This document shows positions 1 through 10,090 of a stretch of DNA of 64,000 bases, one piece after another. The position numbers and the translations under genes are program-made. This stretch comes from Arion vulgaris. Lineage: Eukaryota; Mollusca; Gastropoda; Stylommatophora; Arionidae. The DNA lies in the NCBI GenBank assembly GCA_020796225.1, contig CM036755.1, positions 39,956,306-40,020,305 of the forward strand, in the 5' to 3' direction. The notes beneath the pieces are model-generated. The model did not search any database. It saw nothing but the letters and a program-made list of their open reading frames with translations, and had not been told where the DNA came from. The number at the start of each line of letters is the position of its first letter. Position 1 is the first letter of the stretch.

Positions 1-280
1 GTCATCATAGCACTCCTGACATTTCCATAGGTGCTCCGATCTCTGCCTCAACAATACCGTAGCACCTAGTGACCCAACACGACAGTTTGATATTGATTAA
101 TCAATATTTTTGCATATTTGGTATGTTGTTCGTTTCTGGCTGCACAAATATCGACACCCATCTCTCTCAATCTGGTCAGTGACTGGGATTCACAACACTG
201 AAACTTCTCTGTTTGGAAAGACTCTTTTAATGAGTTAAAAATATCGTTCTGATCCATTGAAGCTCCCCCTGATATTTGAT
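1..280 (-). mobile_element. 3' tail of an I-like RNase H retrotransposon (family A)
   Basis: Minus-strand translation at 66-257 gives SLTRLREMGVDICAARNEQH followed by an INQY motif. The same C-terminal tail occurs at about ten other places in the window, in the better copies downstream of an RNase H domain. Only the 5'-truncated 3' end is present, so this is a dead copy. Confidence 0.6.
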
Positions 281-380
281 CTTTCCAAGATTTGTCTGTC
301 TAGTATTTCTCATGGTATTGAAAATAACATACACCCTTTGTAATTGTTACACCTTTCTCTCTCTCTCTCTCACACACACT

Positions 381-560
381 CGCGATCACCGCTTAGACTG
401 ATGTACCAGATTTCCCCATAAATTCTTATTCATGTGGAAATTTGATTCATGCAGCCTTAGCATGGGTGTGTTTTGTCACATCTTTAGTGCCATTTGGAGC
501 TTTGGTGCTTATCCTTCGGCGATGTGTCCGGTTTTAGCCAGCGTTTATTGGGTTCGATCT
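381..560. repeat. Interspersed repeat, unnamed; second copy at 46353-46530
   Basis: The stretch from gatgtaccagat through cacatc...tttggagct is repeated with roughly 90 percent identity by eye near 46.4 kb. No terminal repeats or coding potential are evident. It follows a short CT/CA microsatellite at 355-382. Confidence 0.6.
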
Positions 561-699
561 TCCTCAGCCTTGGGCTGTCCCCAGTCGACCTGCAAGGCAG
601 CAGGTTGATATTTTCTTTTAGGGTAGCTACCCTTAGACAACATTCCCTCCCGGAATGTTGAACGTCATCTGCCCAGGTTACCAATCTTTTTTTGGACTA

Positions 700-955
700 C
701 TTGGTTTGCCTGCCGTCCAGTTTTGTGTACGGTTTGCTCTGCTTGCCTTTGATTGTCCCCAATCTAACTACAAGGCAGTAGTATACACTCTTACAAATTC
801 TTTCACATTGACATTGTGCTATATATCCCAGCAAAAGTTTTGTGTACGGTTTGCTCCGCTAGCCTTTAATTGTCCCCAATCTAACTACAAGGCAGTACTA
901 GTACACTCGTTCGCATTGACATTGTACTACATATTCCAACAAACGTTTTGAACTA
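700..955. repeat. Two-copy tandem repeat, period about 117 bp
   Basis: The segment starting gttttgtgtacggtttgct at 720 recurs at 837, each copy followed by ccccaatctaactacaaggc. The open frame across it is a by-product of the duplication. Confidence 0.6.
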
Positions 956-1205
956 ATCTAAAGGACTAGAGACAAAGGATTGACCTCATTGCACCGGCTT
1001 TACTACATTTGGTTTCATTCCTCTACACAGAAATAATACAACACCTGCCTAGAGTATTTTCACAGAGCACGAAATTCTATAGGCAAGACAACAATCTTAG
1101 GGATTTCTTAAAAATGCACTTGTGAACAGAACGATGCGGTCTGGATTCGAACCTACGATCTTCGGAATGCAAGGTACTGATAAACCAATCAGCCACACAC
1201 AGATA
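955..1205 (-). mobile_element. tRNA-derived SINE, family 1
   Basis: On the minus strand a box-A-like tggctgattgg lies upstream of a perfect box B, GGTTCGAATCC. These are the internal Pol III promoter elements of tRNA genes. A non-tRNA body follows and ends in a tcaatccttt tail. The body and tail match the copy at 48585-48820. The head is too degraded for a functional tRNA. Confidence 0.75.
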
Positions 1206-1243
1206 CACCTATTATAGTACAGCATATCCCCGTTATTTGACCT

Positions 1244-2003
1244 AAACCACATTCATGCCACAGAGAGTGACCAACAAGTGGTGATAACAATGCAAGCCAC
1301 ATTCATGCCACAGCGAGTGACCAACAAGTGGTGATAACAATGCAAATCACATTCATGCCATAGTGCCAACAAGTGGTGATAACAATGCAAACCACATTCA
1401 TGCCACAGAGAGTGACCAACAAGTGGTGATAGCAATGCAAACCACATTCATGCCACAGAGTACCAGCAAGTGGTATAACAATGCAAACCACATGCACATT
1501 ACCAAGAGTGACCATATCCACAGATGGTTAACAATGCAAACCACATTCATAGCCACATGAGTGACCAACGAGTACAAAGTGGTGATAGCAATGCAAACCA
1601 CATTCATGCCATGAGTGCAACAAGTGGTGATAACAATGCAAACCACATTCATGCCACAGAGAGTGACCAACAAGTGGTGATAGCAATGCAAACCACATTC
1701 ATGCCACAGAAGTAACCAACAAGTGGTGATACAATGAAACCACATTCATGCCAAGAGAGTGACCAACAAGTGGTATAGCAATGCAAACCACATTCATGCC
1801 ACAGAAGGACCAACAAGGGATAGCAATGAACCACATTCATGCACAGAAGTACCACAAGTGGATAACAATGCAAAACATTCATCCAGAGTGACCAACAAGG
1901 GTATAGCAATGAAACCACATTCATGCTCGAAGGACCAACAAGGGTGATAGCAATTAACCACATTCATGCTTACGAAGTAACCAACAAGTGGTGATAGCAA
2001 TGA
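1244..2003. repeat. Minisatellite, 49-bp unit, about 15 copies
   Basis: Units read aaccacattcatgcca, cagagagtgaccaacaag, then tggtgatarcaatgc. The first copies are regular. From about 1480 rightward the units lose scattered single bases. The ORFs on both strands here are repeat artefacts. Confidence 0.9.
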
Positions 2004-2655
2004 AGGCAGAATCGATGATGATGAAGTTATATATTTGTTCTCTAGTACACAGTATTCTCCTTTCCAGATTAGACTATTCATTTCTTTACAACTCTATTGA
2101 TGTATCTGTCTTTTGATGCTTATGCTGGGTTCTGTCTGACCTTTGCTTTTCTTCCTCTTCCATAACATTTACATATTTATTCATTTTTTATTTAACGAAT
2201 CTTTCTCAGTTACCATTTATTAATTATATTTATATGTATGTGTAAAAAATTAGTGTAAACATTTGTATCCTCAATTTCGTAAAATATGACATAATAGTAC
2301 CCCATAGTTTAGTTGCTAGTACTTGGTTCTTCAAGGAAAATCTACAACGAAACACTGTAATTACAAATACAATTAGTGAAACCTTTAACTTAGTTTTAAC
2401 TTTGTTATAATTTTCAAAGGTAAACACAATTCATGTTTAATTGCATTTCCAAATTGAAATAGAGTTTGTTGGAATCAAATATTTAAGTTTAATCAGAAAT
2501 ATCCTATAATAAAATACTCATAGATGATAACAAGTGATAGAGAAAATTGATACAGAATATTAAACAATGTTACTGCTCTGATATTTTTTAGTTGTTGTTA
2601 TTTGGTTGTAAGTGTACATGATTCTGTGTTTGTGTGAATTGTATTTATAAAGTTA
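2004..2655. other. AT-rich stretch with no recognised feature
   Basis: Single-copy AT-rich DNA as far as I can see; no credible ORF, terminal repeat or tRNA-like box. Confidence 0.5.
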
Positions 2656-2689
2656 TCTATGTTGTTGTTGGTCTGTAGTCGACCACCAT

Positions 2690-2990
2690 ATCGGTGGGTC
2701 AGTTAATGGATATAACTCACATTTTGAACGCCATCAAAGAGTGGCGTTTGTGGCTTACGTCGTAGTGAGCTCAATCACAACTCAAACGTACCTGGTTCAA
2801 ACTTCGTGGCGGGCAAGTTTGGAAGCATATTCGTTCATGTGGATTTTTTCGAACGGTAAAAATAGACCTCACCGTTCAGAAAGCAATGGCAAACTACTGA
2901 ACATATAAGTAGTGACTAGAAAATCGACGACTAGTTTACTATCGGTGATGTCAAAGTCCTGTAAAGGATATGTCCCGATTTTCATTCATT
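2690..2990 (+). mobile_element. tRNA-derived SINE with a conserved central domain (family 6)
   Basis: A tRNA-like head (acgtcgtagtgagctc, with GGTTCAAACTT as box B) precedes a central part with ggcaaactactg and gatgtc...cctgtaaaggatatg. The second half is shared with 35400-35500, where only the central domain remains. The combination of Pol III head and shared core supports a SINE. Confidence 0.6.
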
Positions 2991-3014
2991 GAGTGTGGCC
3001 GCAAAGAGGATTTT

Positions 3015-3240
3015 TATCTAAACCAAACCACGTCAACTGCTAGATTGCAAGAACTTGGATTGAAGATTGGAGTGGCCAGAAAAGAACAGCACAACAGGTA
3101 TGTGAGTAGGCTCATCAATCAACATCGAACTGGTACGGTTAATCGCTAGTCGCTGTTGGAAATATTGCCAAGGAGATGGGAGCAGCTATGGACATGTCCG
3201 GAGTGCACTGGAGATATTTCAAACTGATATTGATCTGTAA
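3015..3240 (+). mobile_element. 3' tail of family A (I-like) retrotransposon
   Basis: Plus-strand translation gives RLQELGLKIGVARKEQHN, INQHRTGTVNR, a stop, then LWTCPECTGDIS. It matches the C-terminal tail of the RNase H elements at 20.5 and 40.3 kb. 5'-truncated and interrupted. Confidence 0.6.
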
Positions 3241-3554
3241 CCATCTGTTGTTGTACACGTTTCTATTATGAAAACATTGATAGGTGGATAGGACAATCAT
3301 TGCACTTTAGTGAACAAACATGTGTGCTCCAATCTCTTTCTTACACAGAAAGATAGCAACCGTAGTGTAGACTTCTGAGCATTGACAAGTTTCCCCGATA
3401 TAATTTAAATGTGGTGACATTTTATGAGGAAATTTTATTTTAATCTTTCATGTTAATATATTTTGCCCAAACAGAGACATGGCAGTCTATTCTATTCTCA
3501 ACTGCCAAAAATTATTTCATGCGCTCACCTTGAGCATGGTAAAGGAAAAGTAAA

Positions 3555-3815
3555 GGAACCCTTTCATACCTCGTGGTTATAGGTCAATACAGTGTTAGGC
3601 CTGTATTTTTCATTGACCGTCGGCACACGATGAGTGATGTGGTCAGCATCACGCCGGCCGCCTTTACTTTCCCAGAGCATGTCTGGTACCCAGTTGAGGC
3701 TGGGTCGACCTGAGAGCCGTCGCAGTCGGGAAAAATTCCCCGCGCATTGCGGGAGCTGAACCCAGACCACCAGCCTTGCAAAGTGAGTTCACTAACGACT
3801 ACGCTCTCACCTTGA
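3555..3815 (-). mobile_element. tRNA-derived SINE, family 3
   Basis: The minus strand has a tRNA-like head (agcgtagtcgttagtgaac, box B GGTTCAGCTCC) and a central block ggtcgacccagcctcaac, tgggtacc, ctgggaaagtaaaggc, gtgatgctgacc. The central block recurs at 48440-48560 (ggtcaaccctgccttaat, tgggtacc, ctgggaaataaatgc, atgatgttgacc). The ORFs here are coincidental. Confidence 0.75.
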
Positions 3816-4362
3816 GCATGGGCTTTATGTTTTATCATCAGCCTCCCAGATATGACTAGAATCTCAACATCCCCTGCACTGAGATCAGCGCTCATTGGGA
3901 AAATATCCCGACTGCTCCATGCAGGAAAAAGTCTACTTTCTTTGGAACGATTCAGCTAGTTTTTATATTTTGAGTTCCATCTGGACATATTTATTTATTC
4001 TCTACTCTGGAATGTTTTATATACGAGGGTGGTGGAATGAAAAGTTTTGCCTCCAATGTTATATTTTTAGTAACATTAAGCATATCTGGATTACTTGATT
4101 CTTTTCAGTCATGTGGCATCTCCCTTCTAGCATGATTGATTTTTGTACTCAAAGACACTAACATTTTTCTGCTCAGTGCACATTGAAATGGAGGAGCGTT
4201 CAAACATGCAGTTCAAACAGTGCTCTGTAATTAAATTCTCAATAGCTGAACATGTTCATGCAAATCAAATTCACAAACATATGCAAGTTGATTATGTTGA
4301 TCAGTGTGTTGATGTGAGCACAGTAAGACGATGGGTTATGTGCTTCAAAGATAGAAAAGTTG

Positions 4363-4709
4363 ATGAAAGTCATAAATACCAACACAAGACGATTATTATA
4401 TATGAGCAGATTGGAACAAGTTATCATTCTGCGCCTTAGAACAGGATACAATTGACTCCACATCCACATGTATACAAAATTCAAAATTGACAATTCAGCC
4501 ATGTGGACAGGCACATCAGACTGCAGAGCACATACTTCAAGACTGCCCCGAATATGATACACTAAGGCAAACTCACTGGACTAACAAAACAACACTCAAC
4601 ATAAATCTACACGTACCTTTGTGTGAGCTACAATAGACAGTGAAGTTTATACAAGAGACAACGTTGAATATATAGACAATATTTCAAGCGAATGAAAGGA
4701 AGGAAGGAA
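4363..4709 (+). mobile_element. Jockey-like 3' fragment inserted in the mariner
   Basis: Plus-strand translation contains AEHILQDCPEYDTLRQTHW, the post-RNase-H tail found also at 26.8 kb and, on the minus strand, at 5.9 kb. It ends in an aaggaaggaagg tail. Flanks agaaaagttg (4353-4362) and ggagaagttg (4710-4719) look like a diverged target-site duplication. Across it the mariner frame reads FKDRKV then GLSDFHDKP. Confidence 0.7.
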
Positions 4710-4879
4710 GGAGAAGTTGGTCTATCAGATTTTCATGACAAACCACAAAATGGAAGGCATGTGACTGCAAGTGATCAGTTTCATCAAGATTGCTTTTAGA
4801 ATTGATTCGTAACGTGTCGTTCATGTAGGCTTCCTTTTTAACACAACAAACAAATTCTTAACGTTACAATCAAACTCTA

Positions 4880-5123
4880 ATTGTTTGGACACCTGACAAG
4901 AATGCCCTGGTATTGCCGCCTACCACAGAGAACCACACAGAAAAAGTATAATGAGTACAGAGCAAGGGAAGACCACGCAAACGATGGAGTGAAGGCATAA
5001 AGAACAGCCTTACGAAAATGAATGTCAGCTTACAAAGTGCCTTAAAACAAGCACACACAAGATCACTACGCTCCCCCCAACACTTCTATATCGAAGTAAA
5101 TGGTGGAAGAGAAGAAGAACAAG
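4880..5123 (+). mobile_element. RTE-type 3' fragment inserted in the mariner
   Basis: Translation includes RGRPRKRWSEGIKNSL, the typical C-terminal GRPxxRW motif of these elements, followed by a gaagagaagaagaac tail. It is bounded by acaatcaaactcta (4866-4879) and acattcaaactcta (5124-5137), a 14-bp target-site duplication with one mismatch. Confidence 0.75.
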
Positions 5124-5198
5124 ACATTCAAACTCTAGTAGTAATGTGTTTGGTTTTCTTTTGACGGATTGAAATAAGAAATGAATCACTTCTTCAGC

Positions 5199-5452
5199 CG
5201 AGTGGTTACCGGGCTCAAATTTGGGATGTAAAGAATAGAACCACTGTTACCCGCCATGCATGTCGTAAGAGGTGACTAAGGAGGTTTGGCTGAAATCGGA
5301 TGCATGTGTCCTAAGTGTGTAGAAGTCTATGCGTTTAGGGGCCTACCAAACCAATGTGCAACGTATACACGTTCTTTGCAAAGATCAAACAAATCACAAA
5401 GATTGATTAAAATTGGTGGTAAAGAACGAACACAAAGAAGAAGAAGAAGAAG
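5199..5452 (+). mobile_element. SINE, family 4, with (AAG)n tail, full length
   Basis: It starts cgagtggttaccgggctcaa, contains tgtcgtaagaggtgactaag and ends in aagaagaagaagaaga. A perfect 11-bp target-site duplication, acttcttcagc, flanks it (5188-5198 and 5453-5463). It interrupts the mariner LLQHDN catalytic region. The opposite-strand copy at 17695-17950 is almost identical. The AAG tail resembles the tails of neighbouring RTE fragments, which suggests mobilisation by that machinery (inference). Confidence 0.85.
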
Positions 5453-5769
5453 ACTTCTTCAGCACGACAACTCCAGGCCTCACGCAAGTGCAACAAAAAG
5501 GAATGATTCAACACCTGAACTTTTCAGTGCTACAAAATCCAACATAAGCCCAGATTTTCTAGTGATTTCCATCTGTTCCCAAAACTAAAGAAACACTTGA
5601 AAGATCAGCATATCAGCTGTGATAAAGATATGAAGTCTGAGGTGAGGAAATGGTTTAAATAACTGCAGGATTTCTTTATGGACGAGTTTCAAAAACGAAT
5701 GTCACGTTGGTAAAAATGTATTGACTTGCGTGCTGGTTTTGTAGAAAAATAATTGTGCAGTGTTGATAC

Positions 5770-6400
5770 TTTTTTCTTCTTCTTCTTCAGCGATTTCTGG
5801 TCATGCGGTGATTTCCTGTGGACCACAAAGTGAACGGTCAGCTTCAGGTCTGTCAGGTTTCCCCAAAGCTTAGTTTTCAGGTCGACTGGGTGTGGCCACA
5901 TGTTGCTTCTCAGCTCACCCAGGAGAGGACAGTCTTGCAGGATAAGCTCCGGTGTGTCTGTTCTGCCTGCTGACACTGGCTTATTCCTAGTCTATATAAG
6001 TGTTTGTTGAGTCTGCAGTGTCCGGTGCGTTGACGAAATATAATGACCTGGTCTGTTCTGCTTAGGTCTTTGATGGAGTTTCTTCCATAATCATATCCAG
6101 TGTTTGTCTTCCAGTCTACTGCAGATTTTCTCTGTATGAGGGTTTTGACCTCTTGAAAAGACAAGGGTTGGTAAATTTGCTCTTTGGCACTGCCCTCCTT
6201 AGCTAAGACATCGGCACTCTCATTGCCTGCAGTGCCACAGTGAGATGGAATCCACTGCAAGTGAATTTTGTCTTTTCTGAAAGCTGAGCAAGTTTTCTTT
6301 TTAGGTTTTGTACTGTGCTGTCAGCAGATTTAGCCTGTAGGGCTTGTGCATTTTGCAGCTTTGATACTAAATGATGTAGGTATATTTTTTTCTTTTTTCA
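5770..6400 (-). pseudogene. Jockey-like retrotransposon 3' end with RNase H remnant
   Basis: Minus-strand translation from about 6260 reads QWIPSHCGTAGNESADVLAK. This is the RNase H C-terminal signature (PSHxGxxGNExAD) carrying the conserved His and last Asp. RTGHCRLNKHLYRLG and a SCKTVL tail follow. The earlier domains are absent, and a ctt-rich 3' tail lies at about 5770-5790. A Jockey-like clade with RNase H is inferred. Confidence 0.75.
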
Positions 6401-6555
6401 CTCATTTATCTTTTCCCATTCATTTTCTATTTAAGTGAGGAAAAAACATATCAGCCTACCCTAGTATATACGTACACTCTAGCGATGATAATCACTAGTA
6501 AATATAGATGACTAGTAGTTTTACCCGTTCTTCACACTTGGAATTTAGTTGCATA

Positions 6556-7638
6556 TTAACCCTTTTAGCAAGGGATGATTTTTGGCCATTTAGCCAAAAA
6601 CACAGAACATTATTTCAGTAAATGTGGGTGTGTTTTTGTTATTTTTTTTAGACACCTTCTGTTGTTCTGACACCATGTAATATATATATTTATAGGAAGG
6701 GTATATATTGAGGTACATTACTGACAACAAAAAATGTTTAAAAATTGACACATATGCAAATTAGCTCATTTGCATATCTAAAAATAGAAAAGACAGTACA
6801 TGTAATTACAACTTCAAGGTAAGATACATACAACCAAAAACAGTTATATATGTTATTTCATATCTTTTTATTGTGCCTTGACCTTTTACAATGATATTTG
6901 TCAAAACAATAGTGATCGAACCCTTTCACATGCAGATTACATGTTTCTGCTTCAGTTCCTTCCTCCTCTTTGAGAGCGGTCACTACAAACTAAATAGTTT
7001 TTTCAGTTAGGAATATTGGTGGACTTCCAATTTTGAACAATAGATCTCCTCTTGAGGATATTGCCGTTGTTCTCAATGAACTGAGTGGCATATCTATTGG
7101 TTTCTTGTACAAACGATGTCAATAAAAGAGTTAGAAACAGGTACAAATAACAGGCAGTCATAGAGTTTCTTCAAGTGTTTTGGGCCAGTCAGTTCACAGA
7201 ACTGATGTAACACACTCCAATCATTTTCAGGAGGGTATACCCTGCTCTGGACCACGTTTGAGCTGTTGTTATTTCATTGTCTCTATCTGTTCTATCACAT
7301 TACTAAGTCTATTATATGCCTCCTGGCTAGAATCACTTAATTAAAATGTTTCCTAAACATCCAATCACAAGTGGAAACATCAAAATCAGACATTTTTAGA
7401 CAGTTTAGAACACAGTCAAAAAATTAACAAAAATCACACGATGATCACATTTTACAAGCAAGCCCCATTTGTAAACATAATAAGGTAGTGAATAAAGGGA
7501 GAGCATTAGCGGTGTTTCGAAGCAGGAAAGTTCTTACGGTGTTGTGGGAAAAAGATGGGGCTGATGATCGTCCATCCCGTGTTTTTGGCTATACAATCAA
7601 TGGCCGACAATCGGCCTGATTCGTGTTATAAAGATTAA
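6556..7638 (-). mobile_element. piggyBac-like element with decayed transposase
   Basis: TTAA occurs at both proposed ends (6556-6559 and 7635-7638). Inside are inverted arms: tttggccatttagccaaaaa on the left and, reversed, ggccattgattgtatagcca on the right. Minus-strand translation near 7030-7150 gives FVQETNRYATQFIENN followed by a conserved Trp (QNWK). This resembles the N-terminal part of piggyBac DDE transposases, which contain an xxETNRYAxQ segment. Stops and frameshifts surround it. The extreme ends match poorly, so the boundaries are approximate. Confidence 0.6.
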
Positions 7639-7639
7639 A

Positions 7640-8390
7640 GAACCATGTCCCGTTGCCTCAAAATCTGCTTCTTTCCCATTAAAAACAATACGTTTTCTCT
7701 CCATGCTTGGTTGGAAAACTTTGTCGGTTTACCACATAAGATTAAAATGTCGCTCATTCCAATTGACAGAATTCCAGTGATTATCCCAGATTACAATAGA
7801 ATTCCCATGAAAATTGACAAATAACAATTTGCAAATTGAATTTATTCAGAGTCAGTTTTATCGCTGCAAATGAAATTTATATAGTTCTCATAATCAAATG
7901 TGTTAGTAAAAATAAAATGTAAAACAAAATTTGTTGTCCTTCCTGTGGATTGAACATGTTGTCTTCAGCATAGCAGCCAACCATCTAAAGCATTCAGCCA
8001 CCGGACAGACAAGTTGAAAATCCAATAAATACGTTCATATTTGTGTGACTGCTGTGCGTATCACGTGACCGGGAAGTAACAACATGACCGCTGTGAGTAT
8101 CACGTGACCGGAACGTTACAACATGGATATGCTTATTCGGTAATTTCTGTACATGACCATTCCGTTTAAGTTGAAATATGGTTATAGAAATGAACACATA
8201 GTCAAGTTTTATAATTTTTACATCTTCCCATTTATGAAAGCTACCCTCTTGCCAAATTTCAAGTCTGTATGATGTCCAGATATCTTCAAACAATTTGGAC
8301 AGATATATATGTATACAATTCCCTTCATATTTGTCTTATATATAGATTAGATAACATACCAACATGTTTTACATTTGATGTCTATCTCTA
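7640..8390. other. No gene; short direct repeat with CACGTG at about 8050-8120
   Basis: Mostly AT-rich DNA. A roughly 45-bp segment containing atcacgtgaccgg and taacaacatg or ttacaacatg is present twice in a row, giving two CACGTG palindromes. The downstream exons of the minus-strand HTATSF1 gene would be expected at or left of here; I could not identify any. Confidence 0.5.
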
Positions 8391-8393
8391 TAC

Positions 8394-8542
8394 TTATGTT
8401 TTATCCTGTTGTTAAGTTTCTTCCTTTTTCTCATGGGATCAAATTCCCCCTTGGGTTCAAACCTTGCCCTTTCGACACACACCTTGTAACCTCTAACATC
8501 CACTCCATCAAGCATCTGGACTGCCAGTGTCACAGACTCTGG
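8394..8542 (-). CDS. HTATSF1: HTATSF1 exon 4 (end of RRM1 and basic linker)
   Basis: The minus strand shows an acceptor (ttctaaatgttcag) followed by PESVTLAVQMLDGVDVRGYK, then VCVERARFEPKGEFD and a basic KRKK run. This matches the end of RRM1 in Tat-SF1 proteins (ESVELALKLLDxxxxRGYKL, VAKFxxKGEYD, KKKKK). It starts in phase 0, joining exon 3, and ends in phase 2 at a gtatag donor. Tat-SF1/Cus2 binds SF3B1 and U2 snRNA in the nucleus and assists U2 snRNP assembly (family knowledge). RRM2 and the acidic tail are not visible in the window, so the gene continues leftward or is truncated. Confidence 0.85.
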
Positions 8543-8637
8543 CTGAACATTTAGAAAACAAATGGTTAAATTAGTCAATAATGAACATGATTTAGGGAAA
8601 TAAGTTATTTAAATTTAGCACATGAGGCATATCTAAA

Positions 8638-9022
8638 CATCATCATCAGGTAGCATGTACCTTACAGAACATCACTTTCATCACAGCATCAGGTAGCATG
8701 TACCTTACAGAACGTCGCTTTCATCACAGCATCAGGTAGCATGTACCTTACAGAACGTCGCTTTCATCACAGCATCAGGTAGCATGTACCTTACAGAACG
8801 TCGCTTTCATCACATCATCAGGTAGCATGTACCTTACAGAACATCACTTTCATCACATCATCAGGTAGCATGTACCTTACAGAACATCACTTTCATCACA
8901 GCATCAGGTAGCATGTACCTTACAGAACATCACTTTCATCACATCATCAGGTAGCATGTACCTTACAGAACATCACTTTCATCACAGCATCAGGTAGCAT
9001 GTACCTTACAGAACGTCGCTTT
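8638..9022. repeat. 43-bp tandem repeat, 9 copies, at the 3' end of an RTE fragment
   Basis: Unit: gcatcaggtagcatgtacct, tacagaacrtcrcttt, catcaca. The last copy overlaps the minus-strand RTE coding end (AVMKATFCKVHAT). The array is therefore an amplification of that retrotransposon's tail. Variants acatcac and acgtcgc alternate among units. Confidence 0.9.
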
Positions 9023-9240
9023 CATCACAGCCTGCCTGAAAAACTCTCTGTCTCTAGTATGTTCTCTCACTTCTTCTAAAGTCTTGCTCAATGTTTCCTT
9101 GATGTCCTGCTGCCACTTTTGTCTTGGTCTTCCCTTGCCTCTACCCTCAGGAACCATGCCTTTCATTACTGTTCTCTTCAAACCACCATGTCATTTAATT
9201 TGACCGGAATACTTCATCTTCCGGAACATGATGTCGTTTA
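8980..9240 (-). pseudogene. RTE-type retrotransposon C-terminal fragment
   Basis: Minus-strand translation has GRGKGRPRQKWQQDIKETL, then REHTRDREFFRQAVMKAT. This is the conserved C-terminus of RTE-type ORF2 (GRPxxxWxxDI...RDRxxWR). The same tail occurs at 18.5 and 28.7 kb. It lies in HTATSF1 intron 3. Confidence 0.75.
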
Positions 9241-9639
9241 TGTGCCAATGCTACACACTATGTAAGTCTTGTAGCCTGTCCTAGTTTTTTTCTCTTCTCT
9301 GTCCTGGGAGTTCTAATAATTTTTCGGTAGCACCTTGTTTTGAATGCTTCAATATCCAAACAACTAAGTGGAAAACAATGAATAACATTTTAAAAACAAA
9401 TTGATGGAAATGACTTGGAGATGTTATACAAATTATTCCAGCTATACCATAGTTAGCAGCCCTCATATGAACACCAGAGGGGAGAAGAAAGAATGGAAGA
9501 CTAAAAACAGCATGGAGCTGAATGATAGAAGAAGACCTGTCTGCGGTATCATATCTTCATGTCTTGCTGTACCTAGAGAATGTTGCTTGACTTCACAGCC
9601 CGATTCAAAGATTAATTTGTTATTTGTTACTGAAAATAT

Positions 9640-10090
9640 GTCATAGCACTCCAGGCAGACCCATAGGTCTTCCCTAACGGATCAGTTATATGAGGACTAT
9701 CATTATAGCACTGCAGACACATTCATATGTGCTCCAATCTCCACATCAACAAATCCAGCAGCGTCAGCGACCCAACACGCCAGTTCGATGTTGATTAATC
9801 AATCTCTTTGCATATTTGGTATTTCGTTCTTTTTGACTCGCACCAGTATTGAGACCCATATCTTTCGATCTGGTCAGCGAGTGGGATTCACAGCCCGAAA
9901 CTCCTCTGTTCGGAAAGACACTTTCAATGCGTGAAGAATGTCATTGCAATCCATGGCAGCTCTCTCTGATTTTGTAGCCAAGCTAGCCAATCAATTAGCT
10001 TGTTCATTACCACCAACTCCTGTGATCACAGGGACAAAAATGAAGGTGATTTCTCTGATCATTGCCTGTACTAGTACCTCCAGCCAGTTT
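9640..10090 (-). pseudogene. Family A retrotransposon 3' end with RNase H remnant
   Basis: Minus strand near 9960-10085: ITFIFVPVITGVGGNEQAN, a decayed form of the VPGHAGxxGNExAD RNase H motif with the His lost. A tail follows that matches the copy at 1-280. Multiple stops. Confidence 0.6.

Larger units (their letters stand above)
4018..5765 (+). pseudogene. Mariner transposon fossil, split by three insertions
   Basis: The left end at about 4022 (tacgagggtggtgg, aaaagtttt) has the form of a mariner terminal repeat. The transposase is in pieces. The N-terminal helix-turn-helix (4190-4362) ends VSTVRRWVMCFKDRKV. The 4713-4805 piece reads GLSDFHDKPQNGRHVTA, the mariner DKPxxGRPxTA region. The C-terminal piece (from about 5455) has LLQHDNSRPHAS, containing the second catalytic Asp, then SPDF with the third and a downstream DFHLFPKLKKHL-like stretch in shifted frames. 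No right terminal repeat is visible, because a Jockey-like fragment starts at about 5770. Removing the three insertions listed below rejoins the coding pieces, with a few frameshifts, so the element is inactive. Confidence 0.8.

Noticed and set aside
955..1205. Possible tRNA gene (perfect box B on the minus strand)
   Set aside because: The cloverleaf cannot be completed and the body is shared with other SINE copies.
1253..2081. Cys/His-rich ORFs (HECGLHCYHHL) resembling zinc fingers
   Set aside because: They are minus-strand readings of the 49-bp minisatellite, and spacing follows the repeat period, not a zinc-finger pattern.
5286..5588. ORF starting MAEIGCMCPKCVEVYAFRGL with a Cys-x2-Cys, seen also at 17617-17856
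   Set aside because: Both lie inside copies of the same SINE; the conservation is of the SINE, not of a protein, and the frame runs through the AAG tail.
1..8393. Search for HTATSF1 RRM2 and acidic tail exons on the minus strand
   Set aside because: I found no convincing RRM2 motif or LDWRPE-like junction; nothing annotated rather than forcing a match.
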